64,000 bases of DNA from TMED27 sp041397865 (lineage in GTDB: Bacteria > Pseudomonadota > Alphaproteobacteria > Micavibrionales > Micavibrionaceae): the NCBI GenBank assembly GCA_041397865.1, contig JAWKVT010000001.1, forward strand, positions 496,001 through 560,000. Direction: 5' to 3'. The notes beneath the pieces are model-generated. The model worked only from the letters and a program-made list of their open reading frames with translations. It did not search any database and was not told the DNA's origin. Made by a program: the position numbers and the translations under genes. The first letter of the stretch is position 1, and every line of letters starts with the position of its first letter. Positions 43,365 to 55,000 of the stretch are shown in pieces.

Positions 43365-44924
43365 CTAATTTGTGAGAATGGTTTGGAGAGCATCAAAGCT
43401 ATTCCGTATCATTTTGCCAACACGGCTGCGGTCGACGCCTTCGCGGGTAGCAATAGCATCAATCGTTAATCCATCAAAATGCTCGTCCCGCCAGATGATG
43501 CCTTGAATAAGGTTTTTCAGTTCTCTGGACGGTAAATCAAAAGGATCGTGCTGTTTTAGGTTTTTGGCCTTTAAAATCAAAGTACCGTCCTGTGCTTTGT
43601 GATTTTTATACGGAATAGAAATAACATGGGTTCTGTCTGGTACAGAAACGTCAATCTGTCCTGAAAACAATGTGCTTAAAGCCTGCGTTTGAATAAATAT
43701 TTCCAAACGATCCTTTTGAACAATGATTTTTTGAATTGCATTATAAAAATCAGGCAGACTTTTGTTTTGAAAGAAAGACTGCAGATAATTGAGGGTGTGA
43801 CGATCTTCAACAATGCCCAACGCAAGAATTTTGGCCAGTTTCTCTGGATTTTGTGTTTCCGCGCGGATGGCATGCTCAACGGTGTTTTCCAAATCATGTG
43901 CCGGTAGTCTTGCCCAAAACCGCTGTGGGTGGTTTTTATCTTCAGTCAAATTCTGGTTAAAATAGTAGCGGTATTTCTTGTTTTTCTTCTTTGTGTAAAT
44001 CGGCGTGTAGAGACTGTCATCTGGTGTGTAAATCAGCCCCATCAGCAAATTTCCTTGGCTTTCTTTGTTTGTGCCTCTGGGGTGCGCAGCTTGATCTTGG
44101 AGCTTGTCCTGTACGTTGTTCCATAGATCTTCGGATATAATCGCTTCATGCATGCCATCATGGATTTGATCATGATGTTTGATTTTGCCGATATAAACAG
44201 GGTTTTTGAGGAGGTTGTATAAGGCTCCGCGGCTAAAATTTTTGCCGCCATAATTTAAACCACGTTTTGAAACACGAGGTCGGCTTTTAATATTTTGTTG
44301 ATCTAATTCCTGCTTAAGGTTTTTAACACACCCGCATTCCAAATAGAGTTGAAATATCATGCGCGCGATTTTGGCGTCTTTTTCATTAACAATGAGATGC
44401 CTGTTTTCAATATCGTATCCAAGAGGCGGACGCCCGCCCATCCACATGCCTTTCTTTTTGCTGGCTGCAATTTTATCGCGGATACGTTCTCCGGCAACCT
44501 CTCGCTCAAACTGTGCAAAGGAGAGCAAAACATTCAATGTAAGCCGCCCCATCGAAGTAGTGGTGTTAAAACTTTGCGTGATGCTAACAAATGTGACACC
44601 ATGTTCATCGAATATTTCGACCAGCTTGGCAAAATCCATCAAGCTGCGCGTTAAGCGATCAATTTTATAAACGACGACAATATCAACACGCCCTGCACGA
44701 ATATCATCAAGAAGGGTTTTGAGCGCAGGGCGTTCGAGTGATCCACCAGAAAACCCACCGTCGTCATAATGCCTTTTGACCAAAGACCAGCCTTCGGCCT
44801 TTTGGCTGGATATATAGGCTTCGCAGGATTCGCGCTGGGCATCCAAGGAATTAAAATCCTGATCCAGCCCTTCTTCAGAAGATTTGCGGGTGTAGATGGC
44901 GCACTTTAGGGCTGGCTTATTCAT
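43365..44924 (-). CDS. Large serine recombinase
   Basis: 519 residues. N-terminal resolvase domain (CAIYTRKSSEEGLDQDFNSLDAQRESCEAYI, with the catalytic Ser in YTRKSS, and YKIDRLTRSLMDF), a recombinase domain (PPLGYDIENRHLIVN, IARMIFQLYLE, NLLKNPVYIGKIKHHDQIHDG) and a C-terminal DNA-binding tail that ends with an HTH-like stretch (IDAIATREGVDRSRVGKMIRNSF). Such proteins integrate and excise islands and phages. 155 bp from tRNA-Lys and overlapping the DUF2924 gene by 4 bp. Looks intact. Confidence 0.93.
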   Translation of the reverse strand: MNKPALKCAIYTRKSSEEGLDQDFNSLDAQRESCEAYISSQKAEGWSLVKRHYDDGGFSGGSLERPALKTLLDDIRAGRVDIVVVYKIDRLTRSLMDFAKLVEIFDEHGVTFVSITQSFNTTTSMGRLTLNVLLSFAQFEREVAGERIRDKIAASKKKGMWMGGRPPLGYDIENRHLIVNEKDAKIARMIFQLYLECGCVKNLKQELDQQNIKSRPRVSKRGLNYGGKNFSRGALYNLLKNPVYIGKIKHHDQIHDGMHEAIISEDLWNNVQDKLQDQAAHPRGTNKESQGNLLMGLIYTPDDSLYTPIYTKKKNKKYRYYFNQNLTEDKNHPQRFWARLPAHDLENTVEHAIRAETQNPEKLAKILALGIVEDRHTLNYLQSFFQNKSLPDFYNAIQKIIVQKDRLEIFIQTQALSTLFSGQIDVSVPDRTHVISIPYKNHKAQDGTLILKAKNLKQHDPFDLPSRELKNLIQGIIWRDEHFDGLTIDAIATREGVDRSRVGKMIRNSFDALQTILTN

Positions 44925-45328
44925 GATGCTTGTTGCTTTTGTTTGAGGCCAAAAAACACCCAGCCATTCCAGCGAGAACCTGTGATTTCGGAAGCGATTT
45001 GTGACAAGCTTGTGTAATGCTTGCCGCGATATTCAAACCCTTTTGCAAGAACCGTTACATCATGCCGCTTACCTTTAAATGTGCGCACGATTTTTGTGCC
45101 GGGTTTTAGGATGTTTTGTTGGTCATCAAAACAGGCTGGATTACGTCTATAATTTTTGATCAGTTCATTGAGACGGTTCTGAACATTTTGTGATATATCT
45201 TGTTCTTCTTCCCATTTTTTGAATTCAAGGCTGCGCTCAAGCATGACGCGCCCGATTTTATTATGTGGCTTTTTACCCCAATATTCGGCCCATGTTTTCC
45301 GTAGTTCTGTCAATGATTGTTCGTGCAT
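44921..45328 (-). CDS. DUF2924 protein
   Basis: 135 residues from MHEQSLTELRKTWAEYWG, preceded by AAGGAG. The core PGTKIVRTFKGKRHDVTVLAKGFEYRGKHYTSLSQIASEITGSRWNGWVFFGL is the DUF2924 signature. These small proteins commonly sit next to large serine recombinases in islands; their function is not established, and a directionality role is a reasonable guess. Overlaps the recombinase start. Confidence 0.88.
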   Translation of the reverse strand: MHEQSLTELRKTWAEYWGKKPHNKIGRVMLERSLEFKKWEEEQDISQNVQNRLNELIKNYRRNPACFDDQQNILKPGTKIVRTFKGKRHDVTVLAKGFEYRGKHYTSLSQIASEITGSRWNGWVFFGLKQKQQAS

Positions 45329-45395
45329 ATGAAACTCCTTTTGTTGGAGTTCCATACATGCTTCCTATGGCTCGGAAGTCTAGTCAAATACTGCG

Positions 45396-45866
45396 TTATG
45401 CCTCTTCTTTTCTAACCAAAACATAATACTGTTTCGTGGTGTCTTCAACATCTTTGAGGTCATATAATTTAATCAAAAATGCAGGCAAACGGTCAGGGTA
45501 CTGCCGGATAAAATGCTTCATAATCTTCTTATCTTTTTCAGCTAATGAAGATTTGTTCGCAGTTTTTTGAGGTGGCGGTGGTTTATCCCAACCTGATTTT
45601 TCGATAAATTTCAGGATTTTCTGTTGGGCTTTATGATCACCTTGTAGAGCTTCATTCATAAGACGTTTCACCAAAGCTTCATGTTTTGTAATTTTTGTGG
45701 AAGCTCCACCTTCTTTTACAGAAATTTGTGCTTCAAGCTCTTTAATGAAAGTCTCATAAAAGGATTTTTTCTTAGGGCGTCCGGATGGATTTCCGGATTG
45801 CCCTTTTTTAAACTGGCCACCTTTCGGTGGTTTTTTATATCCAACATCGTAATCATCTTTAGGCAT
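45396..45866 (-). CDS. DUF5681 protein
   Basis: 156 residues from the ATG at 45866, which has an excellent AAGGAGG site. Starts MPKDDYDVGYKKPPKGGQFKKGQSGNPSGRPKKKS, the DUF5681 signature. The remainder is helical with ALVKRLMNEALQGDHKAQQKILKFIEKSG. DUF5681 proteins are found in phages and islands near terminases and methylases. Overlaps the methyltransferase stop by 8 bp. Confidence 0.88.
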   Translation of the reverse strand: MPKDDYDVGYKKPPKGGQFKKGQSGNPSGRPKKKSFYETFIKELEAQISVKEGGASTKITKHEALVKRLMNEALQGDHKAQQKILKFIEKSGWDKPPPPQKTANKSSLAEKDKKIMKHFIRQYPDRLPAFLIKLYDLKDVEDTTKQYYVLVRKEEA

Positions 45867-47154
45867 GACAGACCTCCTTATGTTCGGATATTTTTTCTGC
45901 TTTTTTACCCGTCTGTTTTTCCCAGCGGCGGATACAGACATCAACAAATTTAGGCTCTATTTCTATGCTATAACATTTGCGGCCAGATTTTTCGCAGGCC
46001 AGAAGTGTGCTACCGCTGCCTAAAAATGGGTCTAAAACGATATCATTACGCTTCGAACAATCACGGATCGCATCTTCCAGCAAATTGATAGGTTTAACTG
46101 TCGGATGCAGATCTAACAGATTTTCGCCATGTTCATTGCGTGCTTTTACGCTGTTAATGCCAGCATATTCCCAGACATTACTACGGTAACGACCATGTTG
46201 TCCTAGCTCAAAGTTATTGATATGAGGCGCGCTGCCGTTTTTGAACACAAAAACTAACTCGTGGCGACTGCGATAAAATGTTCCCATACCACCGTTATCT
46301 TTGACCCAAACACAAAGGTTTTTTAGCTCATGATATTTCGTCCCCGCAGTCAAAATTTCCTGCATGTGCCGCCAATCCATGAAGATGTAATGGATGGAGC
46401 CTTCTGTGCTGTATTTTCTTAAAAATTCAAAACTGGACTGTAAAAAACGCGTGAATTCTGCTTGGGACATTTCTCCCGAAGCCATGACGAATTCATTGTG
46501 TTTGGCCGAACCTTTACCGCAAACATGGCCGTCTATTGGCACATTATAAGGGGGGTCAGTGATGACCATTGTAGCTTTTTTATTTGCTAATAGTTCTTGA
46601 AAGCCTTGTTCTTCAAGGCTGTTGCCACAATAAATACGATGCTTGCCAAGTTGCCAGATATCTCCAGCTTTAGAAATTGGAGGGCCAACGGGAATGTCGA
46701 TAATCTCATCTTCCTCTTCGTCATCGGAAGCGTCCTTATCAATACCTTCAATCAGAAGATCAATCTCATTGACATGAAAACCGGTGATATCAAGGCTGAA
46801 ATCCAGATCAAGTTCCGAAAGTTCCTTCAGTTCTAAAGCCAGTATTTCCTGATTCCAACTGGCATTTTCTGTCAGCTTGTTATCGGCAATGATATAAGCG
46901 CGCTTTTGTGCCTCTGTCAGATGTTCAATCCGGATGCAGGGCACATCACGCATTTTGAGTTTGTTTGCAGCCATAATGCGGCCATGTCCGGCGATGATCT
47001 GATTACTACTGTCAATCAGCACCGGAACAAGAAACCCAAACTTATCAATCGATGTAGCAATTTGTTTGACTTGCTGCGGTGAATGTACACGCGCATTGCG
47101 TGCATAAGGCACAAGAGATTTTGTTGGCAATGTTTCAATGTTTAATCCAGGCAT
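45859..47154 (-). CDS. ParB-domain DNA methyltransferase
   Basis: About 431 residues from the ATG at 47154 (AAGGAAGGA site upstream). The N-terminal 110 residues are ParB/sulfiredoxin-like (LVPYARNARVHSPQQVKQIATSIDKFGFLVPVLIDSSNQIIAGHGRIMAANKLKMRDVPCIRIEHL). The C-terminal part is an N6/N4 methyltransferase with the catalytic DPPYNVPID motif and the SAM motif DPFLGSGSTLLACEKSGRKCYSIEIEP. This fusion is typical of phage and island methylases. It would modify an unknown DNA site. No cognate restriction gene is seen. Confidence 0.9.
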   Translation of the reverse strand: MPGLNIETLPTKSLVPYARNARVHSPQQVKQIATSIDKFGFLVPVLIDSSNQIIAGHGRIMAANKLKMRDVPCIRIEHLTEAQKRAYIIADNKLTENASWNQEILALELKELSELDLDFSLDITGFHVNEIDLLIEGIDKDASDDEEEDEIIDIPVGPPISKAGDIWQLGKHRIYCGNSLEEQGFQELLANKKATMVITDPPYNVPIDGHVCGKGSAKHNEFVMASGEMSQAEFTRFLQSSFEFLRKYSTEGSIHYIFMDWRHMQEILTAGTKYHELKNLCVWVKDNGGMGTFYRSRHELVFVFKNGSAPHINNFELGQHGRYRSNVWEYAGINSVKARNEHGENLLDLHPTVKPINLLEDAIRDCSKRNDIVLDPFLGSGSTLLACEKSGRKCYSIEIEPKFVDVCIRRWEKQTGKKAEKISEHKEVCHA

Positions 47155-47234
47155 GATCAAATCCTTCCTTTTGTCAAAGAAATGAGGGGGTAATGTTTCG
47201 TGTTTTGATCTCGGAATGACTTCCGGTAAAGCCT

Positions 47235-47422
47235 GGTCAACGGCACTGCCATTTAACGCTGGCGAAACCGGGTCTGTTTACAGCCAGTACCGTGGCGCTC
47301 TGCATATACGGGCAGGTGTCCGTTGAGGTTGACCAAAATCAGATACAGCTCTGAAGGGGGCACTCTTCTGAATAGAAGGTGCTTCTAATGTAGCGGAAAC
47401 TCGTTATAAATGCGAGTCTTTT
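47235..47422 (+). ncRNA. Candidate structured RNA A (multibranched, with terminator)
   Basis: Part of a 530-bp stretch without protein genes. Stems visible: closing GGTCAA (47235-47240) with TTGACC (47329-47334); inside it CTGT/ACAG (47274-47283), GCCA/TGGC (47283-47296), CTGC/GCAG (47300-47315). Then CAGA/TCTG (47340-47353), a 10-pair hairpin GCACTCTTCT-GAAT-AGAAGGTGC region (47360-47382), and ACTCG/CGAGT (47399-47417) followed by CTTTTTG, a likely terminator. No convincing open reading frame is present. Plus strand is preferred because of the T-run. Not recognised as any known RNA family. Confidence 0.5.
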
Positions 47423-47470
47423 TGTGCTTTCCAATTGAATTCAGCGCCTTATTGGGCTAATGCTTGGATG

Positions 47471-47664
47471 TCTCTGAAAAGTTCAGAGATGGGGCGTTGT
47501 AACCCCTACGAGGCGGCCAATTGCATCGGGTCGTTACAAGCGATGCCTTCTCGACATCTGTCGGGGAGGCGGCGAAATACAATAGCGCTCAGCGTAAATA
47601 CGCTGCGCCGTCCTCGTACGGTTACAAACTCCCCGGCTGCCAGAGAAATCTGGTGGCCGTTTTG
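47471..47664 (+). ncRNA. Candidate structured RNA B (string of hairpins ahead of a lipoprotein gene)
   Basis: Consecutive stems: TCTCTGAA-AAG-TTCAGAGA (47471-47489); GGGG/CCCC (47491-47506); GCATCG/CGATGC (47523-47546); an 11-pair helix CCTTCTCGACA/TGTCGGGGAGG (47546-47569, sharing one base); CAGCG/CGCTG (47590-47605); CCGT/ACGG (47608-47621); and an 11-pair helix closed by a GAAA tetraloop (47634-47659) followed by TTTT. It could be an independent RNA or the 5' leader of the lipoprotein gene that starts at 47687. The GAAA loop favours the plus strand. Confidence 0.5.
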
Positions 47665-47686
47665 ACAACAAAATGGGAGTTTGAGA

Positions 47687-48076
47687 ATGAAGAAATATCT
47701 TATGTTGAGCATATTGGTGTTGACGGGCTGTGCTACGGCGGCATCTTATAATCGCGGGTGTTTTCAGGAATATCCGGATTTTAATGCCGCGGTTGAATGC
47801 ACAAAACAGAAAATGAATAATGATCCGCGTGTGCATCTGCCAACGAACCAGTCATTTGTGAATGCTTTATTTCCTTTTATGGATATGATCGCCGCCGAAG
47901 TGAAATCTGGAAAATTAAGCGCAGACAAAGGCCAGTATTTAATTGCAGAAAAGATCAACGAACTGGATACCGCACAACGCGCCAGCATACTCAGCAATAC
48001 CACAAACAGCAGCGACAAAAGCACCATGACCAACTGCCATGTCGTTGGAAATACTGTGAATTGTCATTCTTTCTAA
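47687..48076 (+). CDS. Small lipoprotein
   Basis: 129 residues from MKKYLMLSILVLTGCATAAS, a standard lipoprotein signal with lipobox LTGC; GGGAG site upstream. The mature part has two Cys pairs (RGCFQEYPDFNAAVECTKQKM; NCHVVGNTVNCHSF) and a helical middle. The N-terminal signal suggests an outer- or inner-membrane lipoprotein. Family not recognised. Confidence 0.75.
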   Translation: MKKYLMLSILVLTGCATAASYNRGCFQEYPDFNAAVECTKQKMNNDPRVHLPTNQSFVNALFPFMDMIAAEVKSGKLSADKGQYLIAEKINELDTAQRASILSNTTNSSDKSTMTNCHVVGNTVNCHSF

Positions 48077-48088
48077 CAATTTAAACCC

Positions 48089-49039
48089 TTGCTAGTAATG
48101 ACGATATTTCGTACAACTGAATTAATTCAGATATTTAGAGGATTTGTAGGTTTGAACGCTACGATTTTAAACCAAAGAACAAAAATAGAGCGCTTATTTA
48201 GAGCCTGTAATCAGCCATTCCCGCTTACATCGTTATTTAACCGACTTTTTCATATAATCGTCTTTATAACTTTATGCCTGTTTGTTGCTAGTTGCGCCCA
48301 AGAAGAGAGCCTTGACAGCTGGGAGGCCTCTACAATTGAGGAATGTATTCAAGAAAAAGCTTGTGCTTGGAGAGCTTTTAAAGAAACCGTTTTGGACGCA
48401 CATGGTTTATGGGAGCATTCAAACAAACGTGCAAAAATTGCAAAATGGCAGGATGATATTAATGTTGGGTTTTGGGACGATGTTTCTGCAGATACAAAAG
48501 AAATTGTTCTAGAAGCCAAACGCCGCATCGAACCTTACTTTCCTTATGGAGTAGATATAAAGAAACCTGCTAACTTTATTATTCTTCCGCTCAAGAATTT
48601 TGAAAAAAAGACTATCGATCAATTTCACGTTAAGATGAAAAGCGATCTAAAAATGACTGATGAGCAGTATATGTTTTTCACAAAGTACGTAAATGCAAAA
48701 GATAGAGATTGTGCATACTTTCGTAAAAAAGATGAACTGATCTCAGATTATCTTGTGCTAGTAAATATCACAGAAAAAACTGCGCCTAAATGCGTGTATA
48801 CAAGTTTTTATTATTCTATGAACATCAGTTATCATGGATTGTTAAAGTTACATCTCAATGATTATCCCATAGAGCAAGAAAGCCTCGAAAAAATCACAGA
48901 TTTACACCTTGTTATACTTAAGGTGTTTTACAATGCAGAATTTCCAGAAATTGTTGACTATCATTCAGGAAAGCAGGCTTTTCTAAACATTTATCCCAAA
49001 GTTTTAAAAGAATACAACGCGGCAAAGACAGGAGAGTAA
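48089..49039 (+). CDS. Predicted lipoprotein upstream of the giant RTX gene
   Basis: 316 residues in the open frame. A lipoprotein signal appears only at residues 45-67 (LFHIIVFITLCLFVASCAQEES), so the real start is probably further in than 48089, and it may use a non-ATG codon. The mature part is lysine- and aromatic-rich with several Cys (ECIQEKACAWRAF; DRDCAYF; APKCVYTSF). Low G+C. It ends 3 bp before the RTX gene, so the two are probably one operon. Function unknown; it could help export or anchor the RTX protein. Confidence 0.65.
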   Translation: MLVMTIFRTTELIQIFRGFVGLNATILNQRTKIERLFRACNQPFPLTSLFNRLFHIIVFITLCLFVASCAQEESLDSWEASTIEECIQEKACAWRAFKETVLDAHGLWEHSNKRAKIAKWQDDINVGFWDDVSADTKEIVLEAKRRIEPYFPYGVDIKKPANFIILPLKNFEKKTIDQFHVKMKSDLKMTDEQYMFFTKYVNAKDRDCAYFRKKDELISDYLVLVNITEKTAPKCVYTSFYYSMNISYHGLLKLHLNDYPIEQESLEKITDLHLVILKVFYNAEFPEIVDYHSGKQAFLNIYPKVLKEYNAAKTGE

Positions 49040-49042
49040 AAC

Positions 49043-52000
49043 ATGTCAGAAGATAGAGTGGCCTATTGGCAAGGTCAAATACGTGCAAATTTGGCACCTG
49101 AATATCAAAGTATTAATTTTGTTATTGATTATCCAACACTCAGTCTTTTGGAAAAATATGGTCTTAATGCTCTGAATTTAGAATTACGGAACACAACGGT
49201 CAAATCAGGCGTTACTCTTAATTACTCACGAGACGGAGAGATTGATGTAGGCGGCACTGAAGTAGAGGGACAAATAGATTCTTCTGTAAACTTCAATGAT
49301 TTTGATGGATTGGGCTTTGATGTAAGCGCCCCTGTAGAAATTGAGACTTTTGATAATGTCAGCTTTGTTTACGATTTTGCTAATTTTGATGCTCAAGGAA
49401 ATCCATCTGTTCGGCTAGAAGTTTTAGATGCTGGCAACAAACTTTTTGATATTGATGTTGAACTTACGTCGAATATGGACGGTATATGGACTGCTACGGG
49501 AAGATTTGAAATTGGAGGCAAGAAAAAAGTTTATTCCGCCGTTGTTCAAGGTGAAGTGCGTCAAGATGCCAATGGGGATTATTATTTTTCTGACCTTCAA
49601 GGACAGACATCAGTTCCTTTCGTTAAACTTGTTTTGGATGCTCAAGTCGGTGTTCAAATCAGCGTTGATCCGAATACATATCATGTTACCGCAACAAATT
49701 ACAGTACAGCTCCTATACCTTGGCAGGCCTCCTCGCTTATAAATAGTGGCGTCAGAGACATTCATGACAATGTTATTGTGAACGCCCTTTCCAATAATCA
49801 GTACGGATATGACGATATTGTAAAATTTGCTGAGGCTGCTTATCGCTCCAATGATGTTTCTGGCGGAACACAAAATGCGATTGAGTACGCACTCAACAAG
49901 CTCTATGGCGGCGCAGGAATTGATTATTTTGAAACGACAGACAAAGGGCTATTCCAAAGCCAAGCTGATTATATTCAGGGCTTCTTTGATCAGGTGGTTC
50001 AGGTTCAAGGTGCTAGCTTTTCCGGCAATACGATAACAACCGAAATACTGGAAAATAACAATTATTTTGATCCGAATAACATTGAATCTGTTCAAGATGC
50101 ACTGGATTTCCTTACAGGCGTAATACCGGGTATTGAAGAGCATTTAAAACAATTGTTAGCCGACAAAACACAAGGCGATAAAATTGCACAAGATGAGAAA
50201 ATAGCAGTTGAGTACGAGAAGGCTGATGGTTCAATAGGAATCGTTGAGCTTGGTTTAAGTGACGTTGCTCAGGCTGAACTGAAGGAAATTCAGGCAGAGG
50301 CTGATTCAAGCGGTACAATTATTTCTGATGTTACAGGCACAACAACCTCTTTTGGAACAACATTTAATACTCGTGAAACGGTAGTAGAGCTATTGGATGG
50401 TTCGCAGATTACCCGTACAGAGATTACATTGCCATCGGGAAGTTCTCCTGCTGTTAATGGAGTTACTGGTCAGTCAGTTGTCGTTTATGACGGCGCTGAT
50501 GGACGAACAATAAAAGAACGTCAAACGCATTTTGTAGATTCAAATGGAAATGAACATATAACAATAGAAACTAAAAACTATGATGGCCAAACGTTCATTC
50601 AGGAAAATATTACTGATCAAAACGGTGTTTTTGCGGAGGGCACTTCGTTTGTTGTTCCTGACACAGACCTTATCAATGATTTACAATTCATAGGAGGTAC
50701 AGCGGGGAGCTTGTTGGCAGATCAACTTGCGGATGGAGATATTTTAAAAAGTATTTCCTATAAAGCTATTATCAATACGATTACAGATCACTTTGGTTCG
50801 TTTACGGGATATCTTGCATCCGGTGGAACGTTTGAGGCCGCACTTGAATATGCTCAAGGAGTAGATATTGATAACCCTGTTGCAGGGACTCTTCTGAACA
50901 CGCCTGAAATCAGTGAAACTTTTGTAAAACATCTAACAAATTTTTCAGGTGCTGCCTTGGCAAGTGTTATAGTTGACGAAGCTGGTGATGCTCTTGGCCT
51001 AGAGGGAACCGTCGGAGGCGAGATTTTTAATGTTGCTGCTGGAACCGTAACAACAGGCGTAACAACAGAGTTATTTGGCGTTCTTTTCAATGATATGCCT
51101 GCAGGCGTTTATACCTCTTTAGCGAATACAGGATTTGATTTTTCTGCTGGTTTTTATGATCCAGCTCTAGATCCCAATTTCAATCCGGATGCTTTCGGGC
51201 CATACCAACCCAACACAACCGTAGGAGATTATATTCAAGGACAGGTTGTAAATGCGCTTGCGGCATATGCGGGCAGCAGATTAGCTGGCGAATTTGTTGA
51301 ACCGGAAAGTGAAGCCGCAGCTATTTTCGGTTCTTTTGGTTCCGCTTTAGGGGCAGCTGTTTCTACAGGGAGTGTATTGGGAACTTCTGCCGTTAGTGGT
51401 GCTTTGCAAAGTCTTAATCTAGCGCTTCCTGGACTCGGTATAGTTGTTGGAGCCTTTGTTGGAACAGCACTGGGTACCACCTTTGGCAATCTCTTCGGCA
51501 GTGATGATGAGCCAATGGCGTGGGCGCATATTTCTTACAGTAAAGAAAATCAGGAATATTACATCGGCTCTAATTACGGGTCGGATGGTGGCGATCCTGC
51601 CGTGGCGCAATCTATGGCACAGCAGGTGATTGATGGTATTAACAATATTATTGATATCAGCCATGGTAAGTTACGCGAGGGCACACCTGCCCCACGTATT
51701 CAAATCGGATTTGAAGGGAACGAATTTTTAGTTGCCGCTGATGGTGGTGGTGCTAAGTCGTTTGGCACGGCTGCAGATGCTATTCACTATGCTGCATTTA
51801 ACATCATGAAGAATTTCGACCTCGTGGGAGGTCATATGGTAGTAATGCGCGCTTGGCATAATTCAGATGCTGCCAATATTCATGAGTGGTTGGATGATAT
51901 TCAGGTCGCGGAAGCATTCCAGCTTTATCTGACCAATCCGGCAGGCATTTTGGCGTTGATGATGGATCAGCCAGACAGTGAACTGGCGCAAAGCTGGGCT

Positions 52001-55000
52001 GCGATTTTGCAACGTGCCGCAGAACTTGAGCTTCACTTGCCGCATGAAAAAGACCTTGATGGGGGCTGGGGAGAAATCTTACTGGCGCAGGGTATTGATC
52101 CTGAATTCATCCCATCTCTTGATGGTGACACGTTGACAGTGACGGATCCAGTCACCGGTGAGGAAACTGTGATGCATCACATTATTGGCCCCGGTTATGA
52201 GAGTGTCCGCATTGAAGGCACTGATGGCAATGACATCATTGAGGTGGTCGTTGATGGACCGTCCATCACTTACGTCGATGGCGGCGAAGGTAATGATATC
52301 ATCGAAGGCAGTGATCAGGCTGATATTTTGGTCGGCGGTACTGGCGAGGATATCATTAATGGTAATGATGGCAACGATTGGCTCCATGGCGGTCTTGGCG
52401 ATGACACGATTGACGGCGGTGCGGGTGAAGATCTTGTGGTTGGCGGTCAGAATAATGATTACCTCCTAGGCAGTGCTGATAACGATCATGTGTATGGTAA
52501 TGACGGTGATGATTATCTGTTCGGGAATGAAGGGCAAGATTTTCTCTTTGGCGGAAAGGGAAATGATGTACTAGATGCCGGCAGCGGTCAGTTTGATGAG
52601 GTTTATGGCCAAGCAGGAGATGATATCATCCATGGTGGCGATGGTGGGGCATGGCAAATTCTGAACGGTGGCTCAGGTAATGATACTTTTATTCTAGAAG
52701 CGCAAGATGGTGCAAACCACATAGATATTTTTCGTGGAGATGGTCATGATACAATTTACGGTAATTCATCAACGTGGAACTTTATCCGTTTCGGTAGCGA
52801 TATCGGCGTTAACGAATTATTTTTTGAGAAAATTAGCGATGATCTGAGCATTAAAATTTTGGGCGAAGATCAAAGCGTTCTTGTTAAAGATTATTACGCC
52901 ACAGGGAATTCTTCACTAGTGGGCGTTAAAACGTATTATGGAAGTATAGGTGCTGAAGGTGGCGGCGGCTGGCATTCAGGTGTGGGGCAGCTTCTAGATG
53001 TTGATAGATCAGTGCCTGCAACACCAGCAGGTCAATATAATATTATCTCCGACGCAGACCTGCAGTCAGCAACATTATTGGATACGAACGGTATGTGGCG
53101 AGCCCTTCCTGATGTCGGAGGATTTATTATCGGAAGTGCAGGAAACGAGATTATTGAGACGACTGCGAGTATAGCCATTGCTTACGCTGGCTCAGGTGAC
53201 GATATTCTGGTGGATCAAGGTGATGGTTTTTCCGCCCTATTTGGGGATAGCGGAGATGATACACTGCATGGAAAAAGTGGTTATGACATTTTAGTTGGAG
53301 GGCTTGGAAACGATACGGTTTTAGCTGGATCAGGAAATGATAGAATATTTGGCGGCCATGGAAATGATACTCTGTATGGGGAAACAGGTGACGACTTTAT
53401 AAGTGGTGGAGAAGGTATTGATGACATATATGCAGGTTTAGGTGATGACAGCATAGAGGCTGGTGTTGGTGACGACTTCATAGAGGCAAGTTCAGGCAAT
53501 GATCTTGCTAGAGGAGATGAAGGTCATGATGAAATTCATGGAGGTTCTGGTAACGATACACTTTATGGTGGTGACGATGATGACACAGTAAGTGGCGACG
53601 AAGGTGTTGATACGATCTTTGGGGATTCCGGTAATGATAATTTGGATGGCGGCGATGGCGACGACCGTATCAGCGGTGGGGCAGGAGATGATACATTAAT
53701 CGGTGGTGCTGGCAGTGATATTCTATTCGCTGGCGATGGTAACGACACGCTTGTTTATCGTTATGACGATAATATTGGTTCTCAGGACGAATATAACGGT
53801 GAAGCCGGAAACGATAAATTATCCGTTTATTTCACGGCAGCTGAATATATCAATACGCAAATTCAACGCGATATCCTGCGTTATAAATCAACGGATTATT
53901 ATAATAACCAAGCCGGTATCACAGGTGCTATTTTTACTTTTGCGCTCTTTGGTTTGATTGCTCAAAATATTGAAGAGCTTGATGTTTATGTTGATGATGT
54001 TTTGCAAACAATTTCTTTGAACGCCTATGCGGGTGATGTGAATGATAATTCGCTATCTGGAAGCACAGCAGAAGATATTATTATCGGCGATGCTGGAAAT
54101 GATACTTTGCAAGGTCTAGCTGGAAATGATGATCTGCGTGGCGGATTGGGAGATGATGATCTTCAAGGCGGCGCAGGAGATGATATTGCCTATGGTGATA
54201 GTGGTAACGATATTATTTCTGGCGATGAGGGTGATGATCAGCTCTTTGGTGGAATCGGTGAAGATGATATCTCGGGCGGCATAGGTCAGGATGTTATTGA
54301 TGGCGGTGATCATAATGACACAATTGCGGGTAATGACGGCGATGATGTTCTTGTAGGTGGGGATGGTGATGATACGCTCACTGGCGGCGATGGTCGTGAT
54401 ATTCTTATCGGTGGCGCAGGCAATGACACCCTTGATGGTGGGTTAGGGGATGATCTATTGGTTTATCGTGTATCTGCAACCGATACTGATATTATTGACG
54501 GTGGTGCTGGAACTGATGTCTTGCAGGTTATTGTTGATTCTGCAACGGTGGCTTCATCGTCTTTTCAAAGCGATATCACAAATTTACAGGCAGCCATCGA
54601 CCTAGGAAACTCTTACAGCTTTACCAGTTTGAATTTAACAGTTTCAAATATAGAGCAGGTTTATGTGCTCACTGACTTTAATGGCCTGTACTCGCCGATT
54701 ATGGCTGTGGCAGATGATATAACGGTTTCGAATATTGGCACTCATGACATTACATCAATTTTGAACAATGATTTGAACTTCAGTTCAGGAAATATTGTGA
54801 TTGAGAGCGTAAGCGCTGCAGCCAATGGTAATGTGATCTTGAATACAAATGGCACTGTTACCTATCAGTCTGACATCAATTTTGTGGGACAGGACAGTTT
54901 TGAATATACGATCAAAGATGCCGATGGAAACACCAGCATTGCAACAGCCCAGATCACAGTGGAGGCGGCACATAGCATTCCTGTAATTTTGGGTGATGCA

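Noticed and set aside
47607..47624. GCCGT...ACGGTT segment resembling group II intron domain V
   Set aside because: The helix is only five pairs with a 6-base loop and lacks the AGC triad, bulge and GAAA-capped stem of domain V; no reverse transcriptase is nearby.
52260..54460. Regular short repeats in the large RTX gene that could be mistaken for a CRISPR array
   Set aside because: The period is 27 bp or multiples, in frame, and codes for GGxGxDxxx nonapeptides; no constant repeat with unique spacers.
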